Assembly (NCBI GenBank): GCA_041736465.1 | Contig: JBGSTO010000555.1 | Coordinates: forward strand, 1 to 13,784 | Source of the DNA: JAJUJL01 sp041736465 | GTDB taxonomy: Bacteria > Chloroflexota > Anaerolineae > Anaerolineales > UBA4823 | Length of the DNA: 13,784 nt | Direction: 5' to 3' | Shown: positions 1 to 6,546 of the stretch, piece after piece | Numbering within the stretch: the first letter of the stretch is position 1 | How the letters are laid out: every line of letters begins with the position of its first letter | Position numbers and translations under genes: made by a program | Notes under the pieces: model-generated | Databases searched by the model: none | Seen by the model: the letters and a program-made list of their open reading frames with translations, nothing else | What the model was told of the DNA's origin: nothing

Positions 1-1172
1 AGCGCTGCCTGGATCTCCGCTAATGCCTGTGTTTGCCGGTGGCGGTCGGCTTCCCACTGCGCCTTCAGAGACGCCAGCGTCTCGGCTGCGTTCTCCGCCG
101 CCATCTGAATCAGCTCTTGCTGCTGGCCCTGGTGCGGCACCAGAATCTGCAGGCAATCGTCGCCTCGCTTCTGGCTGAGCCAGCGGCGGATGATTTGCGC
201 CTCTTCTACTTCTTGCGGCAGCAGCACCTGCTCGGGCACATTGGGGGTCTGATCATAGAATTGTTTCAGAAATTCTTCCAATACATTGGCGTCGCTGCTT
301 GCTTCGGTGCCTTCCAGCAAGAAATATTCTCTCCCGATAAGCTTCCCGCCGCGAATAAAGAAGACCTGAACACAGGCCTCTCCATTGGAGCGTGCCAGGG
401 CGATCACATCTGAGTCGACGTAATCGGAGGAGATCACTTTCTGCCGCTCGACCACGCTGTCGATGGCGTGGATCTGGTCGCGCAGAGCGGCAGCGCGCTC
501 GAAGCGCAGCTCTTCGGCTGCCTGCGCCATCTCGGTATGCAAGCGAGAGACGATCGCTTCTGTGCGTCCCATTAAGAAATTGCACAGGTCATCGATCATC
601 TGCCGGTACTTCTGCTGGCTGACGGCGCCGATACAGGGGGCGTTGCACAGCTTGATATCATAGTACAGGCAGGCGCGCTCGTCTTCACCGGTAATGGTGC
701 GGTCGCAGGTCAGATAGGGGAAGATGCGCCGTAAGACGTCCAGCGTTTGGTGCACCGCCCAAACGCTCGTGTAGGGGCCATAATAGCGAGAGCCGTCTTG
801 CACGATCTGGCGGGTGACGGTTACTTTGGGAAAAGGGTCTCCCCAGTGCACTTTGATATAGGGGTAGCGCTTGTCATCTTTCAGCCGCACATTGTAGTGA
901 GGCCGGTATTTCTTGATCAGATTCATTTCCAGGATCAAGGCTTCCAGTTCGGAATCCACCACGATCCATTCAATGTCATCGATTTTTTGTACTAACTGGT
1001 GGGTTTTGGGCGTTATTTGTGCACTGGAATGGAAATACGACCTTACGCGGTTGCGCAGGTTGATCGCTTTGCCCACATAAATCACCTTACCGTCGGCATT
1101 CTTCATCAAGTAGCAGCCGGGGCGGGTGGGCAGCGAATCCAGGATTGCGGTGAGTCGATCGGATAGCGCCAT
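1..1172 (-). CDS. uvrC: UvrABC system protein C (excision nuclease subunit), N-terminal part, cut by window edge
   Basis: UvrC makes the dual incisions around DNA lesions in nucleotide excision repair after loading by UvrA and UvrB. The visible 390 residues hold the GIY-YIG nuclease domain (about 16-95, with GCYLM at 19-23 and YVGKA at 32-36). Four cysteines at 156, 168, 176 and 180 have the spacing of the iron-sulfur ligands reported in UvrC. A UVR domain that contacts UvrB lies at about 203-238. The RNase H-like nuclease and helix-hairpin-helix domains lie beyond base 1. The start is the ATG at 1172; no Shine-Dalgarno stands before it, and a TAAAAT box (complement of 1183-1188) is close enough to give a very short leader. 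The gene is divergent from pncC. The family call is secure and the start reasonably so. Confidence 0.96.
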   Translation of the reverse strand, partial: MALSDRLTAILDSLPTRPGCYLMKNADGKVIYVGKAINLRNRVRSYFHSSAQITPKTHQLVQKIDDIEWIVVDSELEALILEMNLIKKYRPHYNVRLKDDKRYPYIKVHWGDPFPKVTVTRQIVQDGSRYYGPYTSVWAVHQTLDVLRRIFPYLTCDRTITGEDERACLYYDIKLCNAPCIGAVSQQKYRQMIDDLCNFLMGRTEAIVSRLHTEMAQAAEELRFERAAALRDQIHAIDSVVERQKVISSDYVDSDVIALARSNGEACVQVFFIRGGKLIGREYFLLEGTEASSDANVLEEFLKQFYDQTPNVPEQVLLPQEVEEAQIIRRWLSQKRGDDCLQILVPHQGQQQELIQMAAENAAETLASLKAQWEADRHRQTQALAEIQAA

Positions 1173-1214
1173 TGGTCTGTTATTTTAACATACCTGAATC
1201 TCTTGGGAGATCAA

Positions 1215-1223
1215 TGCTATAAT
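1215..1223 (+). promoter_or_regulatory. Extended -10 promoter of pncC
   Basis: TGCTATAAT is a perfect extended -10 box (TGnTATAAT) with TATAAT at 1218-1223. No good -35 is seen at 17 bp, as is usual for extended -10 promoters. Transcription would begin near 1230, about 70 bases before the chosen pncC start, which rules out the in-frame upstream start at 1203. Confidence 0.7.
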
Positions 1224-1301
1224 GATTCCTTCGGAAGAGAACATTTTGCTGGCAGTATTCCCACAAACGACGCCTGGCGTGGCAAAACCCAAAGCACAGT
1301 T

Positions 1302-1802
1302 ATGAACCATATACCCTCAGACCAGCCAATCGAAGTCTATTTGGGAGATTTGTTGAAGCAAGCCGGGCTGCGCCTGGCGGTGGCCGAGTCATGCACCGGA
1401 GGCTTGATTTCTCACCGCATCACCAACGTGCCCGGCTCATCCGGCTATTTTGTGGGTGGAATCATTGCTTATGAATACAGCGCCAAAGAGCGCCTGCTGG
1501 ATGTGCAGCGCAAGACGCTGGATACGTACGGGGCGGTCAGTGAGCAGACGGTTCTTGAGATGGCGCGCGGGGTATGCCTGGTTTTGGGTGCGGATCTGGG
1601 GGTCTCAGTAAGCGGCATCGCAGGACCGGGAGGCGGCACGCCAGAGAAACCGGTTGGGCTGACCTGGATCGGCCTGCACACTCCGCATGGCGAATTGGCG
1701 CGGCGCTATGTCTGGCAGGGCAACCGGCTGGCGGTGAAAGAACAGTCTTCGGAGCAAACGCTGCGAATTGTGGTGGAATACCTGGAATCGATTCGGGGAT
1801 GA
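1302..1802 (+). CDS. pncC: Nicotinamide-nucleotide amidase (CinA C-terminal domain family)
   Basis: A 166-residue stand-alone CinA C-terminal domain. In this family PncC deamidates nicotinamide mononucleotide to nicotinate mononucleotide, recycling NAD breakdown products in the cytoplasm. Family signatures are AESCTGG at 28-34 (the Ser is the proposed nucleophile), YGAVSE at 77-82 and the glycine-rich SGIAGPGGGTPEKPVG at 104-119. The length fits a free PncC and no N-terminal CinA (MoCF-like) domain is attached. The ATG at 1302 is preferred because an in-frame start at 1203 lies upstream of the predicted transcription start; its Shine-Dalgarno is poor. The gene converges on metG. Some family members are annotated as competence-damage protein CinA, but competence is not implied here. 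Confidence 0.92.
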   Translation: MNHIPSDQPIEVYLGDLLKQAGLRLAVAESCTGGLISHRITNVPGSSGYFVGGIIAYEYSAKERLLDVQRKTLDTYGAVSEQTVLEMARGVCLVLGADLGVSVSGIAGPGGGTPEKPVGLTWIGLHTPHGELARRYVWQGNRLAVKEQSSEQTLRIVVEYLESIRG

Positions 1803-1808
1803 TAATCG

Positions 1809-1840
1809 CCGGGCGGAGGGCTTTCAGCAGCTCCGCCCGG
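1809..1840. terminator. Strong hairpin between convergent pncC and metG, possible shared terminator
   Basis: CCGGGCGGAG (1809-1818) pairs perfectly with CTCCGCCCGG (1831-1840), and GCT/AGC can extend the stem inside the 12-base loop. It sits between the pncC stop (1802) and the metG stop (1856), where a two-way terminator is expected. Neither side has a proper T-run, so the call rests on position and stem strength. Confidence 0.55.
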
Positions 1841-1855
1841 TGTGCTCTTCATCTG

Positions 1856-3643
1856 TCAGCTTCCCATCCTGGTGCGCTCTTGCTCGACAACCTTGTCTTC
1901 CAGTTTGCGGAACAGCGGCTCGGGTTGGTTGAGCTTTCCACCGGGCAGCAGCTCGCTCGGACGCCAGCGACCGGTCGCTTTTTCGGGTAGGTAGCGCAGC
2001 ACATTGTGGATGCCGAGGCTATCCTCCTGGCTTTCGATTGCCTGCTCGCCGAAAAGCGGCTGCTCGTACCCCAGATAGTGATGCAGACGCTCGCAGCTGA
2101 AGGGCAAGAAAGGTGATAGCAAGATCTTGAGCGAATCTATGGCGCGCAGCGCAGTGTAGATTGTTTTTGCCGCCGCGGCTTTATCGCTCTTGATTTCGAA
2201 CCAGGGTGCTGCTTTGTCCAGGTAGCGGTTCACCTCGGAGGCCAGGCGGATGGCTTCGAACAGCGCGGCTCGCAGGTGGACGCTATCCAGGTGTGCGCCG
2301 ATCGTTGCAAACCCGGTCTCGACTGCTGACAGAACTTCCATGTCACCTGGACGCAGCTCGCCTGGTTCCGGCACCTGCCCCTCCCAATTCCTGTAGGCGA
2401 AGGACAGCACCCGGTTGGCAAGATTGCCCCAGGTGGCGACCAGCTCGTTGTTATTCCGGTTAACGAATTCCTGCCAATCCCAATCGGTATCCCTGCTCTC
2501 CGGCATATTCGTGGTCAGATAGTAGCGCAGCGGGTCCGGGTCATACCTGCTGAGGAAATCCAAACCCCAGACAGCCCAGTTCCGGCTGCCCGAAATTTTC
2601 TGACCCTCCAGGTTCATGAACTGGTTCGCCGGCACGTCATAAGGCAAGTTGAGCGGTTTTCCGGGTACTTCGTTAAAGAGCAAATTGAATTGCTCGCCGG
2701 CTCCTTCGAGCTGAGCAGGCCACATGGCTGCGTGGAAGAAGATATTATCCTTGCCAATGAAGTAAAAAGACCTGGCATCGGGTTGGCTCCACCATTCATG
2801 CCAGATATCGGGTTGGTTGACAACCTGCGCCCACTCGATGGTTGCAGATAGATAGCCGATGACGGCCTCGAACCACACGTAGATACATTTGCCCTGCCAG
2901 CCGTCTACCGGCACCGGGATGCCCCAGTCGAGATCGCGCGTGATCGGGCGCGGGCGCAGGCCTTCGCTTTCGATTTGGCCCAGCGATTGGGCGATGACGG
3001 TCTCGCGCCAGTAATGCTGGCGCTCGCGCAGAAAGGCAGCTACGTCGGGCTCCAGCTTGGATAGGTCCAGGTAGAAGTGTTCGGTTTCCCGCAGCTCCGG
3101 TCGCGAGCCGTCTACCTTCGAGCGCGGATTGACCAGCTTCTCGGGTTCGAGCACGTTCCCGCAGCGATCGCATTGGTCTGATCGCGCCCCCTCGAAGCCG
3201 CAAATATAGCAAGTGCCCTCAACATAGCGATCGGGTAAAAAGCGCCCCGCGCTGGGCGAATACCACTGCGGTGTGGTCTCAGTATACAGAAAGCCGTTGT
3301 GCTTCAGGGCCAGGAACATGGTCTGCGACACCTTGAAGTGGTTTGCGGTGTGCGTGGTAGTGAACAGGTCGTAGCTGATGCCGGCCTTCAAGAAAAGCTC
3401 CAGGAACTGGTTGTGGAAGCGCTGGTAGACCTCCTCAACCGGTTTGTTCTCGGCGTCGGCCCGCAGCGTCACCGGCGTGCCGTGTGCATCGGTGCCAGAA
3501 ACCATCACAACCCGGTTGCCTTTTAGCCGGTGGTAGCGCGCAACAATATCCCCCGGCAGATGAGAGCCGACGATATTGCCGACGTGGATGGAAGCGTTGG
3601 CGTAGGGCCATGCGATGGCTATCAAAATCTTGTCGTTTCCCAT
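1856..3643 (-). CDS. metG: Methionyl-tRNA synthetase
   Basis: Charges tRNA-Met (initiator and elongator) with methionine in the cytoplasm. The 595-residue protein starts with the class I Rossmann fold (AWPYANASIHVGN, the HIGH equivalent at 20-23, then GTDAHGTP at 50-57). A connective peptide follows with a zinc knuckle of two CxxC pairs (C145, C148, C158, C161). The KMSKS loop reads KISGS at 349-353, and an alpha-helical anticodon-binding domain follows. No C-terminal EMAP-type tRNA-binding domain is present, so it is a short-form enzyme. The ATG at 3643 is supported by AAGGAGG five bases upstream. The 320-base region before it carries a leader peptide and attenuator described separately. The Gly in place of the second KMSKS lysine is unusual relative to the textbook motif, though this loop is known to vary in the family. 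Confidence 0.97.
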   Translation of the reverse strand: MGNDKILIAIAWPYANASIHVGNIVGSHLPGDIVARYHRLKGNRVVMVSGTDAHGTPVTLRADAENKPVEEVYQRFHNQFLELFLKAGISYDLFTTTHTANHFKVSQTMFLALKHNGFLYTETTPQWYSPSAGRFLPDRYVEGTCYICGFEGARSDQCDRCGNVLEPEKLVNPRSKVDGSRPELRETEHFYLDLSKLEPDVAAFLRERQHYWRETVIAQSLGQIESEGLRPRPITRDLDWGIPVPVDGWQGKCIYVWFEAVIGYLSATIEWAQVVNQPDIWHEWWSQPDARSFYFIGKDNIFFHAAMWPAQLEGAGEQFNLLFNEVPGKPLNLPYDVPANQFMNLEGQKISGSRNWAVWGLDFLSRYDPDPLRYYLTTNMPESRDTDWDWQEFVNRNNNELVATWGNLANRVLSFAYRNWEGQVPEPGELRPGDMEVLSAVETGFATIGAHLDSVHLRAALFEAIRLASEVNRYLDKAAPWFEIKSDKAAAAKTIYTALRAIDSLKILLSPFLPFSCERLHHYLGYEQPLFGEQAIESQEDSLGIHNVLRYLPEKATGRWRPSELLPGGKLNQPEPLFRKLEDKVVEQERTRMGS

Positions 3644-3660
3644 GATCTCCTCCTTATTTT

Positions 3661-3681
3661 GCTGTAATTACAGCGATAATA
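3661..3681 (-). promoter_or_regulatory. Perfect 14-bp palindrome and -10-like box just upstream of metG
   Basis: GCTGTAATTACAGC at 3661-3674 is a perfect palindrome 17 bases before the metG ATG. Immediately upstream on the minus strand is TATTAT (complement of 3676-3681), a fair -10 box, but no convincing -35 stands 17 bp further. If the box is used, transcription would start inside the palindrome, which would then act as an operator, and this promoter would bypass the leader attenuator. It could equally be a chance element in the untranslated region. Confidence 0.35.
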
Positions 3682-3716
3682 TGACCCGATCGATGACACA
3701 TGCTGGCAGCCTGCAC

Positions 3717-3749
3717 AAATAAAAGGGCTGCCCGTATTGAGGACAGCCC
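3717..3749 (-). terminator. Intrinsic terminator of the metG leader (attenuator)
   Basis: On the minus strand GGGCTGTCC (3749-3741) pairs with GGGCAGCCC (3733-3725) as a 9-bp stem with one G-U pair and a 7-base loop. TTTTATTT follows directly (3724-3717). This is a classic rho-independent terminator placed before metG, so unconditional termination would silence the gene from the upstream promoter. Its 5' arm can instead pair with an upstream segment. It is also the first terminator met by transcripts reading through from rpoD. Confidence 0.85.
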
Positions 3750-3778
3750 GGTAGATTCTAAATCAAGCTAGCCTGAGG

Positions 3779-3880
3779 CTACAGACTGATCCTGCAGGCT
3801 GTCCAGACGCGCACAACCATCCCCATGCACATCATCATGGGCTCGTTGGAGAATGTTGTGGAGCGAAAATTCGGTGCCAT
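3779..3880 (-). CDS. Met-rich leader peptide of metG (33 residues)
   Basis: The short frame starts at the ATG at 3880 and stops at TAG 3781-3779. GAGGG stands four bases before the start, inside a transcript that would begin near 3905. Six of 33 residues are Met, and the cluster MMMCMGM at 15-21 puts five Met codons within seven. The rest resembles no known domain, as expected for a leader peptide whose translation, not product, matters. It precedes an intrinsic terminator and then metG, so the repeated amino acid matches the downstream gene, the hallmark of leader peptides such as PheL, HisL or TrpL. The peptide itself probably has no function. Without the surrounding pairings this could be a chance frame. 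Confidence 0.72.
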   Translation of the reverse strand: MAPNFRSTTFSNEPMMMCMGMVVRVWTACRISL

Positions 3881-3911
3881 GCGTCCCTCAGCCTGTAGTT
3901 AAGCTGCCCTG

Positions 3912-3940
3912 ATTCTAAATTCCTTGCCGACTTCTGTCAA
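3912..3940 (-). promoter_or_regulatory. Strong sigma70-type promoter of the metG leader
   Basis: On the minus strand a perfect -35 TTGACA (complement of 3935-3940) is followed after exactly 17 bp by TAGAAT (complement of 3912-3917), five of six matches to consensus. The predicted start is an A near 3905. It lies about 20 bases after the rpoD stop codon and faces metG, so it drives the leader and, on antitermination, metG. Confidence 0.85.
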
Positions 3941-3963
3941 GCGGTCTGCCGTAATTCGTAATT

Positions 3964-5133
3964 TTACAGATACTCGCGCAGCTGCCTGGCACGGCAGGGA
4001 TGGCGCAAGCGGCGCAGCGCCTTGCCTTCAATTTGGCGAATTCGCTCCCGGGTGAGACCGAATTTAGCGCCGACTTCTTCCAGCGTGTAGGGGCTATTGC
4101 CATCCAACCCGAAGCGCAGCCGCAGGATGCGCGCCTCCCGCGGTGAAAGTGTGGCGAGCACCTCATTGACGCGTTCGCTCAGCATCTTGTGATAGACCAC
4201 CTGCGAGGGTCCAGGGTTGAGGCGATCTTCTACAAACATGCCCAGCTCGGTTTCCTCTTCATCACCTACCGGGGTTTCCAGTGAGAGCGGCGTTACTGAA
4301 ACCTGCAGCATCCACTCTACTTTTTGGGCAGGCAGCTCCAGGGCATCTGCCAGTTCCTCCTGGGTGGGAGGCCGTCCAAGATTTTGCTCCAAATCGTGCG
4401 ATACGCGGTGCAAGCGCCGGATGCGATCTGACATGTGTACCGGCAGGCGGATTGTGCGTCCCTGGTCGGCGATGGCGCGGGTAATCGTTTGGCGGATCCA
4501 CCAGGTGGCATAGGTTGAAAAACGAAAGCCGCGTTTATACTCGAATTTTTCGACTGCTTTCATCAGCCCCAAATTGCCTTCCTGAATTAGATCCAGAAAG
4601 GGTACTCCTCGACCGATGTATCGTTTTGCCACACTGACTACCAGCCGCGTATTTGCCTTGATGATGTGTTCACGAGCAAGCTGTCCATCCTGGACCTCAT
4701 GCTCCAATTGAGTAATTCGTACGGCAGTCACCTTGCCATTCGAGTGTGCCAGTTCTTTATAAGCTTCTCTTCCGCGCTCAATTCGTTGTGCCAGTGATAC
4801 TTCTTCTTCCAGGTTTAGCAGGGGGACCCTGGACATCTCCTTCAGGTAGATGTCTACCGAGTCGTTGGCATTTACGTGTTCGAGTGGATGCGGGGCTTCA
4901 CTCTCCTCCATATCCAGCGCCGGGCTGCCCGGGTAGCCATCTTCGTTGTCGAGCACCTCGATGCCTTCGCGGACGAGGAAAGAAACGATTTTGTTGGTGT
5001 GAACCAATGCGCGATCGTTTTGCTCGTAGATTTCGCGAATATCGTCCAGTGTCAGAAAGCCTTGCGTATCTGCTCGTTCGATAAGAGCACGTTGGAGTTC
5101 GGTGTCAGGACGATACTTGCCATTTTGTGCCAT
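3964..5133 (-). CDS. rpoD: RNA polymerase primary sigma factor (sigma70/SigA)
   Basis: Directs core RNA polymerase to housekeeping promoters. The 389 residues contain a short N-terminal region 1.1-like helical domain (about 8-62) and an acidic linker. Region 1.2 is at 91-120, with only a short non-conserved insert after it. Region 2 is at about 151-222 (NTRLVVSVAKRYIGRG, FSTYATWWIRQ), with region 2.4 for the -10 box. Region 3 is at about 223-300. Region 4 is at 318-380, with the helix-turn-helix TRERIRQIEGKALRRLR contacting the -35 box. All core regions are intact, so this is a primary or primary-like factor and not a stress sigma. The ATG at 5133 has CAGGAGGG six bases upstream. yceD lies 50-66 bases upstream in the same direction and probably shares its promoter. 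No terminator follows before the metG leader promoter, so read-through into that leader is possible. Confidence 0.96.
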   Translation of the reverse strand: MAQNGKYRPDTELQRALIERADTQGFLTLDDIREIYEQNDRALVHTNKIVSFLVREGIEVLDNEDGYPGSPALDMEESEAPHPLEHVNANDSVDIYLKEMSRVPLLNLEEEVSLAQRIERGREAYKELAHSNGKVTAVRITQLEHEVQDGQLAREHIIKANTRLVVSVAKRYIGRGVPFLDLIQEGNLGLMKAVEKFEYKRGFRFSTYATWWIRQTITRAIADQGRTIRLPVHMSDRIRRLHRVSHDLEQNLGRPPTQEELADALELPAQKVEWMLQVSVTPLSLETPVGDEEETELGMFVEDRLNPGPSQVVYHKMLSERVNEVLATLSPREARILRLRFGLDGNSPYTLEEVGAKFGLTRERIRQIEGKALRRLRHPCRARQLREYL

Positions 5134-5183
5134 GCATTCCCTCCTGGTGACCGGAGTGTGCGGTGTGCCGGGTATCTACGGGC

Positions 5184-5702
5184 TTATTCTGGCTTGTCGA
5201 GCAGAGTCTTTAGCATTGCCAGTCTGGGATCCACTGGCTCATCATCATGGTTGCACTGGGTTGTGTTCAGGTTCTCACCACATACCGGGCAGAGCCCCTT
5301 GCAATCCGACCGGCAGATTGGTTGGATGGGGAACTCGAGCAGCATGTATTCGCGCACCAAAGGGCCCAAATCAATATGGGCGTCTTCAGGCAGGATCAGC
5401 CCGCTTTCGGACATCGATTTGCGCGAAAAAGCATAGAGTTCGGTAAAATCAACTTCCAGCGGCAGTTGGAAATCAGCCAGACAGCGAACGCATTGGGTAT
5501 CTATAACAGCGCGAAAACGAGTTTGGACGAGCAAGCCCTGTGCTGTGCGCGTCACACGCACCGTACCTGCCAGGTTTTCCAGGTCCAGGTCGGGCGGTAT
5601 ATGGATTTTGGGTACGTCAAAAAGAAAATCCCGGCTGTAGCCGACAGACTGGTTGATCAGAAAACCGACATTCAGCCGGAGAGGGTTGCGAAAGTTCGTC
5701 AC
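5184..5702 (-). CDS. yceD: DUF177 family protein (YceD-like)
   Basis: DUF177/YceD proteins are linked to 23S rRNA accumulation and ribosome biogenesis in bacteria and plant plastids; the biochemical role is poorly defined. Counting from the GTG at 5702 the protein has 172 residues. It has a beta-rich N-terminal half, a CxxC pair (C71, C74), and near the C-terminus a cluster C130-x3-C134-x3-C138-x2-C141 with C150, probably metal binding. The frame stays open to a TTG at 5720, but that would leave a leader of only about 10 bases from the promoter at 5738-5766, so the GTG is preferred; neither has a clear Shine-Dalgarno. In many bacteria yceD is followed by rpmF (ribosomal protein L32); here rpoD follows instead. 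Confidence 0.85.
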   Translation of the reverse strand: MTNFRNPLRLNVGFLINQSVGYSRDFLFDVPKIHIPPDLDLENLAGTVRVTRTAQGLLVQTRFRAVIDTQCVRCLADFQLPLEVDFTELYAFSRKSMSESGLILPEDAHIDLGPLVREYMLLEFPIQPICRSDCKGLCPVCGENLNTTQCNHDDEPVDPRLAMLKTLLDKPE

Positions 5703-5737
5703 GTTGTAAACGATAAACAAATTGTAATTGCGATGTG

Positions 5738-5766
5738 ATTATAGCATATAGGCTGGTGAGCGTCAA
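5738..5766 (-). promoter_or_regulatory. Strong promoter of yceD-rpoD
   Basis: On the minus strand TTGACG (complement of 5761-5766) is followed after 17 bp by a perfect TATAAT (complement of 5738-5743), with TGC before it giving an extended -10. Transcription would start near 5731. It is the only strong promoter visible before rpoD. Confidence 0.88.
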
Positions 5767-5780
5767 GTTTTACTAAATAT

Positions 5781-5803
5781 CATGAATGTTGTCCGAATTC
5801 ATG
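5781..5803. repeat. Inverted repeat in the yceD/rdgB divergent region
   Basis: CATGAAT (5781-5787) and ATTCATG (5797-5803) are perfect 7-base arms with a 9-base spacer. They lie about 15 bases beyond the yceD -35 box and upstream of rdgB. The repeat could be a regulator site or a small hairpin; no promoter for rdgB can be assigned with confidence nearby. Confidence 0.35.
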
Positions 5804-5847
5804 TAAAATATGTTGTAAAAGCTGGTCGCACCTAGTGGGCCACGCAA

Positions 5848-5888
5848 AAGGATCTAGATCCTTCACTGCGTTCAGGATGATGGATCGA
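5848..5888. repeat. Palindrome plus dispersed-repeat-like sequence upstream of rdgB
   Basis: AAGGATCTAGATCCTT (5848-5863) is a perfect 16-base palindrome. It runs into CACTGCGTTCAGGATGATG, in which ATCCT and AGGAT form a small stem. The string closely resembles a short repeat of the form ATCCTTCGCTGCGCTCAGGAT that I recall as scattered between genes in many bacterial genomes. No second copy is seen in this window, so it may be a decayed copy or chance. Confidence 0.4.
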
Positions 5889-5901
5889 TAAGGGAGAAAC
5901 T

Positions 5902-6501
5902 ATGCCTGTGCTGTTGATTGCAACCTCGAACCGGGGCAAGCTGTCTGAGATACGCGCAATTCTGGATGACCTTCCGTGCGAGCTGATCTCGCCCAATGAC
6001 CTGGGCATACAGCTGGAGGTCGAAGAAACCGGGATGAGCTATGCGGAAAACGCGGCTTTGAAGGCTGTGGCATTCAGTAAAGCGAGTGGTATGGCAGTTC
6101 TGGCGGATGATTCCGGGCTGGAAGTGGATGCACTGGATGGGCTGCCAGGTGTGATTTCCGCGCGGTTCTCCCCTCTGCCCAATGCCAGCGATGCAGACCG
6201 GCGCGCGCATCTGTTGGCGCAGCTGAATGGGAAGATACGCCCGTGGAGCGCTCGATTTCGCTGCACCATCGCCGTGGCATTTCCTGATGGCGCGCTCCAG
6301 TTTGCCGAAGGCAGCTGCGAGGGAGAGATCATCCCGGAAGAGCGCGGGTCGAATGGATTTGGGTATGACCCGATCTTTCTAATCCCGGAATTAGGCCGCA
6401 CAATGGCTGAGCTGACCGACACGCAGAAGAATCAGCTCAGCCATCGCGCCAGAGCACTGCGGGCGGCGCGTCCTTTGATCCAAAGGTGGCTGCACTTGTG
6501 A
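5902..6501 (+). CDS. rdgB: XTP/dITP diphosphatase (HAM1/RdgB family)
   Basis: Hydrolyses non-canonical purine nucleoside triphosphates (ITP, dITP, XTP) to the monophosphate and pyrophosphate, keeping damaged purines out of DNA and RNA. Its 199 residues are the usual family length. Signatures are ATSNRGKLSEI at 7-17 (triphosphate binding), ADDSGLEVDAL at 68-78 (metal and catalytic Asp residues), the purine-pocket motif GSNGFGYDPIF at 149-159, and SHRARAL at 180-186 near the C-terminus. The ATG at 5902 has AAGGGAG seven bases upstream. The histidine kinase gene begins 45 bases after the stop. Confidence 0.95.
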   Translation: MPVLLIATSNRGKLSEIRAILDDLPCELISPNDLGIQLEVEETGMSYAENAALKAVAFSKASGMAVLADDSGLEVDALDGLPGVISARFSPLPNASDADRRAHLLAQLNGKIRPWSARFRCTIAVAFPDGALQFAEGSCEGEIIPEERGSNGFGYDPIFLIPELGRTMAELTDTQKNQLSHRARALRAARPLIQRWLHL

Positions 6502-6546
6502 ACTCGTTGCCTGTACCAGACTATTTTTTTCGAGTATCATAGACCC

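Larger units (their letters stand above)
3717..3905 (-). promoter_or_regulatory. metG leader RNA: candidate ribosome-mediated transcription attenuator
   Basis: The leader runs from a predicted start near 3905 to the terminator. Three pairings compete. Segment 1, CTACAGGCTG (3898-3889), pairs with segment 2, CAGCCTGCAG (3801-3792), with 9 of 10 pairs. Segment 2 as GGACAGCCTG (3804-3795) pairs with segment 3, CGGGCTGTCC (3750-3741), with 10 pairs including one G-U. Segment 3 pairs with segment 4 to form the terminator. A 33-codon frame with a Met cluster (3838-3818) lies inside the segment 1-2 hairpin. The last Met codon ends 13 bases before segment 2 and the stop codon lies just beyond it. A ribosome stalled for lack of Met-tRNA would open 1-2, allow the 2-3 antiterminator and let polymerase reach metG; a ribosome reaching the stop codon would cover segment 2 and allow termination. 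The sequence elements are direct observations; the mechanism is inferred by analogy with trp, his and phe leaders. Confidence 0.75.

Noticed and set aside
33..995. Several plus-strand open frames opposite uvrC
   Set aside because: The minus strand here encodes well conserved UvrC without interruption; the others are by-products of its codon use.
1270..1280. Short palindrome ACGCCTGGCGT in the pncC leader
   Set aside because: Too short and with a one-base centre; no supporting context.
3646..3693. 15-codon frame between the terminator and metG
   Set aside because: It has no Shine-Dalgarno and no biased composition, and probably arises by chance in the untranslated region.
3717..3905. Stand-alone small RNA such as 6S RNA next to rpoD
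   Set aside because: The length, promoter and rod-like fold first suggested it, but the Met-rich frame, the exclusive pairings and the position before metG fit an attenuator better. A stable terminated leader could still act as a small RNA.
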